Shown here one piece after another: positions 44,795 to 53,917 of a stretch of 64,000 nt of DNA (positions are counted from its first letter, which is position 1; every line of letters begins with the position of its first letter). Under the pieces are notes generated by a model. It made no database searches. It was not told the origin of the DNA and was given only the letters and a program-made list of their open reading frames with translations. Source of the stretch: Malaciobacter mytili LMG 24559 (GTDB taxonomy: Bacteria; Campylobacterota; Campylobacteria; Campylobacterales; Arcobacteraceae); NCBI RefSeq assembly GCF_003346775.1, contig NZ_CP031219.1, positions 1,798,001-1,862,000 on the forward strand, read 5' to 3'. Made by a program: the position numbers and the translations under genes.

Positions 44795-45634
44795 TTATTT
44801 TTTGTTGTTTTTTAACTGAGTTGGTGTTTGGCTATAATATTTTTTAAAAGTTTGAATAAACCAAGAAAGATTATCAAAGCCAGTTTGAATACAAACTTCA
44901 CTTACATTCATATTTGTACTTTCAAGTAAAACTTTTGCTTTTTCTAATCTCTTTATAACTTGCCATTTTTTAGGAGTCATTTTAAAAACTTCTTTAAATT
45001 TTTTTCGAAATGAAACTTCTGGCATATTGAATTTATACGCTAAATCTAAAATATTATCTTCATATGTGAAATTTTTTTCTACTTCAATTTTAAAATAATT
45101 ACTTTTATAAATAGAAGCTAAAAGGTTTATAAACTGTTCTTTTGAAGAACTATTTAAGATATTTAAAAAGGCTTCTTCTAACTTTAGTTTTATTAGCTCT
45201 TCTTTATTTTTTATATCTTTTAAAAAGTAGTTTTTTGTTGTATCTATTAAGTTTTCAAATTCAAAAGAACTATCTATTTTTAGGATATTTATCTCTTTTA
45301 AACTTTCATTTTTAAATGAAATATTATATTTTTTAATAAAATCTAATAAAAGACTATCTTCATATAAAAAAAGTAGCGATTCATAATACTCATCTAAAAT
45401 CTCTGACATAATATAATTACCACTTCTTAAAAAAAGTATAGAGTCTTTATTTACTTGAATACTACTATTTTCAAAATGTAATAATTTTGTGCCTTTTATA
45501 ACAAAAATTATAATATTGTTTTTAATATATACTTCATTTTTTATTTGGGGCTCTTTTTGAATATAATTGCAAAAAGATAAATTTTTAAATTTTATTAAAT
45601 TTGGCTCTAAACATAAAGGCAACTCAATTTTCAT
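44795..45634 (-). CDS. AraC family transcriptional regulator
   Basis: 279 residues. The N-terminal part is beta-rich with INTERNAL features like an arabinose-binding cupin (VIKGTKLLHFENSSIQV). The C-terminal double helix-turn-helix shows LAYKFNMPEVSFRKKFKEVF and then VSEVCIQTGFDNLSWFIQTF, ending in YSQTPTQLK. Its effector is unknown. It precedes the PEBP gene on the same strand by 58 bases, making that gene a possible target. Inverted repeats in the 374 bases upstream may be its operators. Confidence 0.88.
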   Translation of the reverse strand: MKIELPLCLEPNLIKFKNLSFCNYIQKEPQIKNEVYIKNNIIIFVIKGTKLLHFENSSIQVNKDSILFLRSGNYIMSEILDEYYESLLFLYEDSLLLDFIKKYNISFKNESLKEINILKIDSSFEFENLIDTTKNYFLKDIKNKEELIKLKLEEAFLNILNSSSKEQFINLLASIYKSNYFKIEVEKNFTYEDNILDLAYKFNMPEVSFRKKFKEVFKMTPKKWQVIKRLEKAKVLLESTNMNVSEVCIQTGFDNLSWFIQTFKKYYSQTPTQLKNNKK

Positions 45635-46008
45635 ACATCTTCCTAAACTACTCTAAACTATATGTCAAAATATTTTTTTATTATACTAGATATAAAATCA
45701 AATATCTAAATAAATGTTTTTTTGTGTGTTATTTAATTTTTTATAAAATAAATTATAGAATTCTTTCTTTTTAATTATTATTTCTTTTAAAAAAGTAAAA
45801 TATTTACTCTAATTAAATAATAGCTTATCTATTGCCAAAAAATTATCAAATATGCATCAATTTAATTTAGATGTCTAAATAATGTCACTTAAGCCTTTGT
45901 AAAGTTATATGCAAATAGTATTAGAATATATTAATTTTCTTATGTTAGCTTTATAGTTAATAATATCAAATTACATAATTATTTTACTTTTAATAACAAA
46001 GGTTTTAG
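45635..46008. promoter_or_regulatory. Divergent region between araC-type gene and cas9
   Basis: 374 bases without a gene. On the - strand TATAAT (45680-45685) is a likely -10 box of the AraC-type gene, and an inverted repeat TAGATAT/ATATCTA (45687-45708) covers its -35 region. A second palindrome, ATTTAGA-TG-TCTAAAT, lies at 45865-45880 on the cas9 side. The cas9 start has AAAGG 7 bases before it. No tracrRNA-like anti-repeat is present here. Confidence 0.5.
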
Positions 46009-49000
46009 ATGAAAAAGATATTGTCATTAGATTTAGGGATTACGTCAGTAGGTTATTCAATTTTAGATGAATTAGGAAATAATAAATATTCATTAATAGA
46101 CTATGGAGTATTTATGTTTGATTCTCCATATGACAAAGATGGTAACTCTAAAAAATCAATACATGGTCAAAATACATCAACTAAAAAACTTTATAATCTA
46201 AAAAAAGAAAGGAAAAAAAATCTTGCACAACTTTTTGAAGATTTTAATTTAGATAAAAAAGATGATTTATTAAATCAAGAAAAGAAAAATTTATTTATAA
46301 ATAAATGGGAACTAAGAGCTAAAAAAGTTTTTGAAGAAAAACTAACATATCAAGAATTATTTTCAGTTTTGTATTTAATTGCAAAACATAGAGGGTACAA
46401 ATCTCTTGATACAGATGATTTACTTGAAGAATTTTGTGAAAAATTGGGATTAAATCAAGAAAATAAAAAAGAAAAAAAAGATGATGAGAAAGGCAAAATA
46501 AAACAGGCTCTAAAAACTATTGAAAATTTTAAAGTACAATTTCCTCAAAAAACGATACCTCAAATTATTTATGAAATTGAAATCCAAAAAGAAAACCCAA
46601 CTTTTAGAAACCATGATAATTATAATTATATGATAAGACGAGAATATATAAATGAAGAGATTAAAACACTTATTTTGTCTCAAGAAAAATTTGGTCTATT
46701 TGATACTACTTTTGATACAAAACTTTTTATAGATAAGCTGATTAAAATAATAGATAATCAAAAAGATTCATCAAATGATTTATCACTATTTGCAAATTGC
46801 GAATATTTTAAAGAAGAAAAAGTTGCACATCAATTTTCACTCCTAGCTGATATTTATAAAATGTATCAAGCAATATCAAACATTACTTTTAATTCAAAGC
46901 CAAGTATTAAAATTTCTAAAGAACAAATAAAACAAATTGCAGAAAATTTTTTTGATAGACTAAAAAATGGAAAAAATATTTCAGATATAAAATATAAAGA
47001 AATAAGAAAAATATTAAAACTTGATGATAATATTAAAATTTTTGATAAAGAAGATAGTTATAAGTTAAAAGATAAAGTTCAAGATAATACTATAACAAAA
47101 TTTCATTTTATTAATAATCTTTCCAAATATGATAAAAACTTTATTATTAATATTTTAAATAAATCTAATAAATATGAAATTATGAAAGAAATTTTTGATG
47201 TTTTAAGAGATGAAAAACAGCCAAAACCAATTTATGAAAAATTAAGTGTAGTATTTTCAAAATACAATCTAGTAAACGATGAATCTATAAAAAATAAAAT
47301 AATCTTAGAACTAATAAAAAATAAAGTAGGTAAAAGCCTAAATATTTCCCATCTAGCTATGATAAATATAATTCCATTTTTTGAAGAAGGATTAACACTT
47401 GATGAGATTAAACAGAAATTAAATTTTAGTAGAGAAGAAGATTATTTATCATTTAAAAAAGGAATTAAGTATCTAAGTATTACTCAATTTGAAAAAGATG
47501 ATAATTTAGAAATAAATAATCACCCAGTTAAATATGTAGTAAGTGCAGTATTAAGACTCATAAAACATCTTCATTCAATATATGGAATATTTGATGAAAT
47601 AAGAGTTGAAAGTACAAGAGAACTAAGCCTTAATGAAGAATCAAGAAAAAATATCGATAGAGCCAATAGAGAAAATGAAGCAAAAATCAAAAATATTTTA
47701 GAAAATGAACAATATCAAGAAAAAGCTAAAGAGTATGGCAAAAATCTAGAAAAATATGTAAAAAAAATCATAATGTGGGAAGAACAAAATTTTATATGTC
47801 CATATTGCCAAACGAATAAAAGAGCAATTAGCTTTGAACAAATTATTAAAAATGAAGTAGATATAGACCATATTGTACCTCGAAGTTTAGGTGGACTTAG
47901 TGTAAAGCATAATTTGGTTTTAGTGCATAAAGATTGTAATGTTTCAAAATCTAACCAATTACCTTATAATTATTTAAAAAATAAAGAACAATATGAAAAA
48001 ATAGTAGAAGATTTATTTTCTCAACATAAAATTTCATGGAAAAAAAGAAAAAATTTACTAGCAACAAATCTTGATGAAGTTTATAAAGATACTTTTGAAA
48101 GTAAACCTTTAAGAGCTACAAGTTATATAGAAGCTTTAACTGCACAAATTTTAAAAAGATATTATCCATTTCAAAACCAAACAAAAAATTCTATGGAAAT
48201 AAGACATATTCAAGGTAGAGCAACTTCAAATATTAGAAAACTTTTAAATGTAAAAACAAAAGTCAGAGATACAAATATTCATCATGCAATTGATGCTATT
48301 TTAATTGGACTTACAAATAAATCTTGGCTTCAAAAACTCTCAAATACTTTTAGAGAAAATTTGGATGTAATTGATGATATGGCAAGAGAAAATATCAAAA
48401 AAACAATACCTCTTATTGAAGGGATTGAACCAAAAGAATTAATAGAAACAATAGAAGATAATTACAATATTTATGGTGAAGACTCAGTTTTTTATAAAGA
48501 TATTTTTGGAAAAACAAAAGTTGTAAATTTTTGGGTATCTAAAAAACCCATGGTTTCAAAAATTCATAAAGATACTATTTATAGTAAAAAAGAAAATGAT
48601 TTTTATACAGTAAAAGAAAATATTTTAAATAAATTTACTTCTTTGAAAATAACAAATACCACAAAACCAGACAAATTTTTTGAAGATTTTAAGAAAAATA
48701 TATTAGAAAAAATGTATGTTTATATTACTAATCCAAATGATGTTATTTGTAAGATTGTAAAACATAGAGCAGATGAAATCAAAACACTATTGAACTCTTT
48801 TGAAAATATAGATAAAAAAGACAAAGAAGCACTTAGTGTTGCAAAACAAAAGCTTGATGAACTTATACATAAACCTTTATTGGATAATAACAACAAACCA
48901 ATAAGAAAAGTTAAGTTTTATCAAAAAAATTTAACAGGTTTTGATGTAAGAGGAGGATTAGCTACAAAAGAGAAAACATTTATAGGATTTAAAGCTACTT

Positions 49001-49443
49001 TAGAAAATAATAAATTATCTTATAAAAGAATTGATTTATCAACTGCAAAAAAAATAAATAATAAGTTTGTAGTAGATAGTGATAATAGTTTTAAAGCTTT
49101 TAAAAATGATATTATATTTTTTATTTTTGCAAATGATAGCTATAAAGGTGGTAAAATTGTAAGTTTTTTAGAAGATAAAAAAATGGCTTCTTTTTCAAAT
49201 CCTAGATTTCCTGCAAGTATAGGAAATCAACCTCACTTTTTTTTAACATTATTTAATGGTAAACCAAATAGTCATAAACAACATTATATAAATAAAGCTA
49301 TTGGAATAATAAAATTAAATTTAGATGTTTTAGGCAATATTAAATCTTTACAAACAATTGGAAATATAGAAAGTGAGCTTTATACTTTTTTAAAAGGAAT
49401 TAAAAATGGGATGGAAAGTAGTACATTTAACAAAAACTTGTAA
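46009..49443 (+). CDS. cas9: CRISPR-associated endonuclease Cas9, type II-C
   Basis: 1144 residues. RuvC-I is SLDLGITSVGYS (Asp8). The arginine-rich bridge helix follows (KKLYNLKKERKKNLAQL). RuvC-II is IRVESTREL (Glu534). The HNH domain is VDIDHIVPRSLGG with NLVLVHKDCNVSKSN (catalytic His621), preceded by CPYC (a zinc-type pair). RuvC-III is DTNIHHAIDAILIGL (His759, Asp762). All catalytic residues are present, so it should cut both strands of DNA guided by crRNA and tracrRNA. It is longer than the Campylobacter jejuni protein (984), with the extra length mainly in the recognition lobe. There is no csn2 or cas4, so the type is II-C. Its last 38 bases overlap cas1. Confidence 0.98.
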   Translation: MKKILSLDLGITSVGYSILDELGNNKYSLIDYGVFMFDSPYDKDGNSKKSIHGQNTSTKKLYNLKKERKKNLAQLFEDFNLDKKDDLLNQEKKNLFINKWELRAKKVFEEKLTYQELFSVLYLIAKHRGYKSLDTDDLLEEFCEKLGLNQENKKEKKDDEKGKIKQALKTIENFKVQFPQKTIPQIIYEIEIQKENPTFRNHDNYNYMIRREYINEEIKTLILSQEKFGLFDTTFDTKLFIDKLIKIIDNQKDSSNDLSLFANCEYFKEEKVAHQFSLLADIYKMYQAISNITFNSKPSIKISKEQIKQIAENFFDRLKNGKNISDIKYKEIRKILKLDDNIKIFDKEDSYKLKDKVQDNTITKFHFINNLSKYDKNFIINILNKSNKYEIMKEIFDVLRDEKQPKPIYEKLSVVFSKYNLVNDESIKNKIILELIKNKVGKSLNISHLAMINIIPFFEEGLTLDEIKQKLNFSREEDYLSFKKGIKYLSITQFEKDDNLEINNHPVKYVVSAVLRLIKHLHSIYGIFDEIRVESTRELSLNEESRKNIDRANRENEAKIKNILENEQYQEKAKEYGKNLEKYVKKIIMWEEQNFICPYCQTNKRAISFEQIIKNEVDIDHIVPRSLGGLSVKHNLVLVHKDCNVSKSNQLPYNYLKNKEQYEKIVEDLFSQHKISWKKRKNLLATNLDEVYKDTFESKPLRATSYIEALTAQILKRYYPFQNQTKNSMEIRHIQGRATSNIRKLLNVKTKVRDTNIHHAIDAILIGLTNKSWLQKLSNTFRENLDVIDDMARENIKKTIPLIEGIEPKELIETIEDNYNIYGEDSVFYKDIFGKTKVVNFWVSKKPMVSKIHKDTIYSKKENDFYTVKENILNKFTSLKITNTTKPDKFFEDFKKNILEKMYVYITNPNDVICKIVKHRADEIKTLLNSFENIDKKDKEALSVAKQKLDELIHKPLLDNNNKPIRKVKFYQKNLTGFDVRGGLATKEKTFIGFKATLENNKLSYKRIDLSTAKKINNKFVVDSDNSFKAFKNDIIFFIFANDSYKGGKIVSFLEDKKMASFSNPRFPASIGNQPHFFLTLFNGKPNSHKQHYINKAIGIIKLNLDVLGNIKSLQTIGNIESELYTFLKGIKNGMESSTFNKNL

Positions 49444-50350
49444 AATAAAAGTAAAAGATGAAAATCTTTTGCTTTGTTTTAAGGAAGAAAGTAATTTAGA
49501 AGAAAATATAAAAGTGAGTATAAATGATATAGATTTTATACTTTTTGATAGTACAAAATTTTCTATAACTGGAAAAGCTATTGAATTATTAAATAAAAAA
49601 GGAGTTGCAACTCTTTTTATAGATGAAGAATTTCATCCCTCTTCTATTCTTATTCCATATCATACACATACACTTTTAACAGAAATGGCAAATATTCAAA
49701 TATCAATAACTCAAGAATTTAAAGCTAAAGCTTGGCAAAATATCATAAAATCAAAAATTTCAAATCAATCAATAACTTTAAAATATTGGAATAAAAAAGA
49801 GTTTAATGAACTTGAAAGTTTAAGTAAAAAAGTTCAATTATTTGATAGCAATAATGATGAAGCACAAAGTGCTAGAATTTATTGGAAGTCACTTTTTGAA
49901 AATAAAACATTTAGACGAGAACAAGGAAGCGAAGATATTATAAATAGTATGCTTAATTATTCATATGCCATACTAAGAGCCACAATGGCAAGAAGTTTAA
50001 GTGTATCAGGGTTTTTACCTGTATTTGGAATTTGGCATCAAAATAGATACAATGCTTTTAATCTTGTAGATGATTTAATAGAACCTTTTAGGGCTTTTTG
50101 TGATTTACATATAAAAATACTACTAAATACTAAGTATTCTCAAAGTTTATACTTAAATATACCTATAAAAAGAGATTTAGTAAAACTATTGACTTTAGAA
50201 TGTGTAAAAATAAATGGTGGAATATCAACACTAAGTAAAGCAATTGAAATATTTGTAAAAAATTATAAAAGAGCAGTTCTAAAAGATGATATATCATTAA
50301 TTGTATTTCCAAGTATAAACGAGGATTTATTTAAAAATGAGTGCTTTTAA
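49406..50350 (+). CDS. cas1: CRISPR integrase Cas1
   Basis: 314 residues, type II Cas1. It starts MGWKVVHLTKTCKIKVKD, a usual beginning for this family, and has the conserved core with FRREQGSEDIINSMLNYSYAIL (metal-binding Glu in the E-x-x-N pattern, about 170), LPVFGIWHQNRYNAFNLVDDLIEPFRA (His and Asp/Glu, about 208-225). These three acidic/His positions form the active site. It inserts new spacers with Cas2. The start lies inside cas9 and the end overlaps cas2 by 14 bases. Confidence 0.97.
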   Translation: MGWKVVHLTKTCKIKVKDENLLLCFKEESNLEENIKVSINDIDFILFDSTKFSITGKAIELLNKKGVATLFIDEEFHPSSILIPYHTHTLLTEMANIQISITQEFKAKAWQNIIKSKISNQSITLKYWNKKEFNELESLSKKVQLFDSNNDEAQSARIYWKSLFENKTFRREQGSEDIINSMLNYSYAILRATMARSLSVSGFLPVFGIWHQNRYNAFNLVDDLIEPFRAFCDLHIKILLNTKYSQSLYLNIPIKRDLVKLLTLECVKINGGISTLSKAIEIFVKNYKRAVLKDDISLIVFPSINEDLFKNECF

Positions 50351-50669
50351 AACTATGTGGTTAATGATAATGTTTGATTTACCAACTAAAACAAAAAAAG
50401 ATAGAAAGCGTTATAACTGGTTTCATGATGAACTTGAAAAAGAAGGTTTTATGATGTTGCAATATTCAATTTATGGTAAAATCTTTAGTTCTCCAGAAGC
50501 AGCAAGTTATGGAAGAAAAAGAATAAAAGAATTTATAAACAAAAATATAAAGAAAGGAAATATAAGAATGCTTATGTTTACAGATAAGCAATTTGCAAAT
50601 ATGGAAGTAATAATTGGACAAAAATCAGAAGAAGAGAAAAATGAACCAATACAATTATTATTGTTTTAA
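50337..50669 (+). CDS. cas2: CRISPR-associated protein Cas2
   Basis: 110 residues, ferredoxin-like fold: MWLMIMFDLPTKTKKDRKRY (with Asp14 region, the family metal-site Asp), FHDELEKEGFMMLQYSIYGK and NIRMLMFTDKQFANMEVIIG. It forms the Cas1-Cas2 integration complex. It overlaps the cas1 end by 14 bases and closes the cas operon. The tracrRNA terminator begins just after its stop. Confidence 0.97.
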   Translation: MSAFKTMWLMIMFDLPTKTKKDRKRYNWFHDELEKEGFMMLQYSIYGKIFSSPEAASYGRKRIKEFINKNIKKGNIRMLMFTDKQFANMEVIIGQKSEEEKNEPIQLLLF

Positions 50670-50675
50670 TTTTAA

Positions 50676-50774
50676 ATAAAAAGGGAGATAGAAAAACTAT
50701 CTCCTAAAATCAACTACTATTAAAGTAGTCTTAGTTTAATACCCCTATTAAACTACTATGTGTTACAATTTATA
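50676..50774 (-). ncRNA. tracrRNA of the type II-C system
   Basis: On the - strand, the 36 bases 50734-50769 match the reverse of the CRISPR repeat almost fully. There is one base less and one more T in the middle and one C/T change, so it will pair with the repeat. Downstream is ACTACT-ATTAA-AGTAGT (50713-50729 seen on +), a small stem, then GGAGATAG-AAAAA-CTATCTCC (50684-50704) ending in a U run on the - strand, a rho-independent terminator. Upstream, TATAAAAT on the - strand (50781-50788) is a plausible -10 box, giving a transcript of about 95-100 bases. Pairing with crRNA transcribed from the + strand fits. Confidence 0.9.
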
Positions 50775-50858
50775 AGTAGAATTTTATATTTTACTTGCTT
50801 AAAGTTTTATTATTAAAAAAAAATTAATAAAATCATAAATTTTTTAAATATTTTATCG

Positions 50859-52479
50859 GTTTTAATGCCCCTATAAACTACTATGCGTTACAATTGAACA
50901 CAATATCACAAAAGATGAAATATAGTTTTAATGCCCCTATAAACTACTATGCGTTACAATACTGATAGTTTTTAATAACTGAAATATTTCGTTTTAATGC
51001 CCCTATAAACTACTATGCGTTACAATATTTACCTAAGTTTAAATATAGTGAAGCCTGTTTTAATGTCCCTATAAACTACTATGCGTTACAATTTTCAGCT
51101 TCTAAAGTCTCTTCAACTTCTTGTTTTAATACCCCTATAAACTACTATGCGTTACAATAATCGTGAAATGTTTTTTCGACAAAATATTGTTTTAATACCC
51201 CTATAAACTACTATGCGTTACAATCATCTTTATCAAGTGGCTTTTCTAGCCATTGTTTTAATACCCCTATAAACTACTATGCGTTACAATTGTGCATAAC
51301 ATAGCTTTGATTTACTGTGTGTTTTAATACCCCTATAAACTACTATGCGTTACAATAGTGTGTTTCACAAGCTCATCAATCATAGTGTTTTAATACCCCT
51401 ATAAACTACTATGCGTTACAATTCCCTAAATCAGAATTAGAAAACTTTTCTAGTTTTAATACCCCTATAAACTACTATGCGTTACAATATTAATCAAATT
51501 TTCGTTGTCTAAGTTTAGGTTTTAATACCCCTATAAACTACTATGCGTTACAATTAAACCTAAATAGCCTAATCCAGCCTCTTTGTTTTAATACCCCTAT
51601 AAACTACTATGCGTTACAATTGATTCTTGGGGGAAATGACAAAGAGATTGGTTTTAATACCCCTATAAACTACTATGCGTTACAATCTAAGCTTCACGAT
51701 ACAACTATTACAGCTAGTTTTAATACCCCTATAAACTACTATGCGTTACAATAATCAAAATAAAATGATGGGAGAAATTAGTGTTTTAATACCCCTATAA
51801 ACTACTATGCGTTACAATAAAAATTGATTAAGTACATTTATAAAATTTGTTTTAATACCCCTATAAACTACTATGCGTTACAATAACTCAATTCTAAACC
51901 ATATGGTCTTTGTTGTTTTAATACCCCTATAAACTACTATGCGTTACAATCAAAAGTTATGCAAATACAAGATTGATATTGTTTTAATACCCCTATAAAC
52001 TACTATGCGTTACAATTGATGCTTCAACAAATGGTGATGCAATCTCAGTTTTAATACCCCTATAAACTACTATGCGTTACAATACCAAGATATAGAAATA
52101 GTGTATGAAAACTGTTTTAATACCCCTATAAACTACTATGCGTTACAATCGAAATAATTGTGAATAGCTATTGTTTTCTGTTTTAATACCCCTATAAACT
52201 ACTATGCGTTACAATTAGCATTATCAAGGATACCAGAAACACTCTGTTTTAATACCCCTATAAACTACTATGCGTTACAATAATCAATATAAGGAGTACT
52301 CAAGAATGAGTGTTTTAATACCCCTATAAACTACTATGCGTTACAATTTTGATTTATGAGGTATGGCAAAGACTTTAGTTTTAATACCCCTATAAACTAC
52401 TATGCGTTACAATAGCAAAAGCAAATGCAGAACAATCTATCTCGTTTTAATACCCCTATAAACTACTATACATTATGTT
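50859..52479 (+). CRISPR. CRISPR array, 25 repeats and 24 spacers
   Basis: 36-base repeats begin GTTTTAATACCCC and end GCGTTACAAT, with 30-base spacers (one of 31: spacer 18, 52017-52047), so the period is 66 bases. Repeats 1-3 read ATGCCCC and repeat 4 reads ATGTCCC in place of ATACCCC at the same spot. The last repeat (52444-52479) is changed in its final ten bases. All others are identical by eye. Given the tracrRNA orientation, crRNA is made from the + strand, with the spacer preceding GTTTTA. The repeats' end, TACAAT, can act as a -10 box within the array. All spacers look unlike each other. Confidence 0.98.
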
Positions 52480-52507
52480 TTTATAAAATAAAGTATTTAA
52501 ATTAGTG

Positions 52508-53272
52508 TTAGATTATTTTCTCCTGCCCAATTCTATAAAGAGCAAAATCATATTTTATAGGGTCGTTGTTATCAAACTCTTTTAGTTTTTCAGTCACTAA
52601 AAGTGCTGATTTTAAATCATAAGTTTTTCTATTTAGAAGTCCTAGTTTTTGTGAAACTTGAAAGGTATGAGTATCTAAAGGCAAGATTAAATCACTCTTA
52701 TTTATGCCACTCCATAAACCTAAATCTAAGCTATCATTTCTTACCATCCATCTTAAAAACATATTCCATCTTTTATATGGAGCATTTCCTATTTCTTTTA
52801 TATTATTATTTTTATCTCTTTTAAAAGCAGATGAGACTAAAAAAGTAAAGCCTTGAGAGTTATAATTTGAAACTTCATAAATCTTTTTTATAAGAAAATC
52901 AATACCTTCTAAAACATTATTTTCTTTTTTATAAGCAGATAAAAAAAGATTATTTAAACTATCCATTTGTTTTAATCTTTTAAAAGTTTTAAAAATAGTT
53001 TTTATATCTTCACTATTTTGAAACCTATAATAAAAACTATCTAAAGCTTTATTTATTTCTTGTTCACTTTGCTCTAAAAGGGAAAAATCCAAACTATCTA
53101 AAAACTTTACTATTAAAGAAGCCTTACCATATGCAAAAAGTGCACATAAAAGTATTATATACTCATCTTTATATCTACTTGCAACTAAAAGAGGGTCTGG
53201 TTTATCATATGTAAGTTCACAATCTTGATTTCTAGTACATACTTCATTATCTAAAAGTTCTTTTATATTCAT
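52508..53272 (-). CDS. TIGR02757 family protein (DUF2400)
   Basis: 254 residues. Family pieces are YKDEYIILLCALFAYGKAS, RWNMFLRWMVRNDSLDLGLW and LILPLDTHTFQVSQKLGLLNRKTYD (each in outline), common to this conserved family in Campylobacterota and Bacteroidetes. It resembles the helix-hairpin-helix base-excision glycosylase fold in the DTHTF region, but its role is unknown. It is convergent with the CRISPR array, whose last repeat ends 29 bases away. Confidence 0.88.
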   Translation of the reverse strand: MNIKELLDNEVCTRNQDCELTYDKPDPLLVASRYKDEYIILLCALFAYGKASLIVKFLDSLDFSLLEQSEQEINKALDSFYYRFQNSEDIKTIFKTFKRLKQMDSLNNLFLSAYKKENNVLEGIDFLIKKIYEVSNYNSQGFTFLVSSAFKRDKNNNIKEIGNAPYKRWNMFLRWMVRNDSLDLGLWSGINKSDLILPLDTHTFQVSQKLGLLNRKTYDLKSALLVTEKLKEFDNNDPIKYDFALYRIGQEKII

Positions 53273-53335
53273 TCTTTTCTAACCTAAAATTATTGATTTG
53301 GTATAATAGCAACAATTAAAAAAAAAGAGCGTTAA

Positions 53336-53917
53336 ATGAAATTTGAAAATCTAAAAGAATTAATACAAAAAAGCAGATGCACAAGAAGATTTAAACCAAA
53401 AGAAATATCTATAAAAGAGTTAGAAGAGCTTGTAGATTTGGCAAGAGTAACTTCAAGTGCAAAAAATATGCAACCATTAAAATATATCTTAGTTACAAAA
53501 AAAGAGTTTGTAAAGCAACTTTCACAAACAGCCTTATGGGCTACACATCTTACAAACTGGACACAAAGTGAAGAGGAAAGACCTAGTGCTTACATTATTA
53601 TGCTAAATGACAAAACAATAGATGGCTTTGCGATGTTTGATGCAGGGGTATCTTTTGAAGCTATAAGTTTAGGTGCAAAAGCAAAAGAGTTAAGTGTTTG
53701 TGCTTTGGCTTCCATAAACAAAGAAGTTTGTAAAGAGTTATTTAATCTTCCAGAACATTTAGAGGTTTTAATAGGTATTGCCATAGGAGAAGCAAAAGAG
53801 AAGATAAAACTTGTAAAAGTTGAAAATAACAATACAAACTATTATAGAGATGAAGAAGATATACATTGTGTTCCTAAAAGAGATTTAGAAGAGTTAATCA
53901 TAGGAAAATACAAATGA
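53336..53917 (+). CDS. Nitroreductase family protein
   Basis: 193 residues. KSRCTRRFKPKEI with ARVTSSAKNMQPLKYILV at the start is the FMN-binding pattern. DAGVSFEAISLGAKAKELSVC and LEVLIGIAIGEAKEKI complete the fold. It reduces nitro groups, quinones or flavins with NAD(P)H; the substrate is unknown. It overlaps the SDR gene by 4 bases (ATGA). Confidence 0.88.
   Translation: MKFENLKELIQKSRCTRRFKPKEISIKELEELVDLARVTSSAKNMQPLKYILVTKKEFVKQLSQTALWATHLTNWTQSEEERPSAYIIMLNDKTIDGFAMFDAGVSFEAISLGAKAKELSVCALASINKEVCKELFNLPEHLEVLIGIAIGEAKEKIKLVKVENNNTNYYRDEEDIHCVPKRDLEELIIGKYK

Noticed and set aside
45720-46008. Possible tracrRNA upstream of cas9
   Set aside because: No stretch resembling the repeat or its reverse is seen here; a full anti-repeat with terminator is at 50676-50774.
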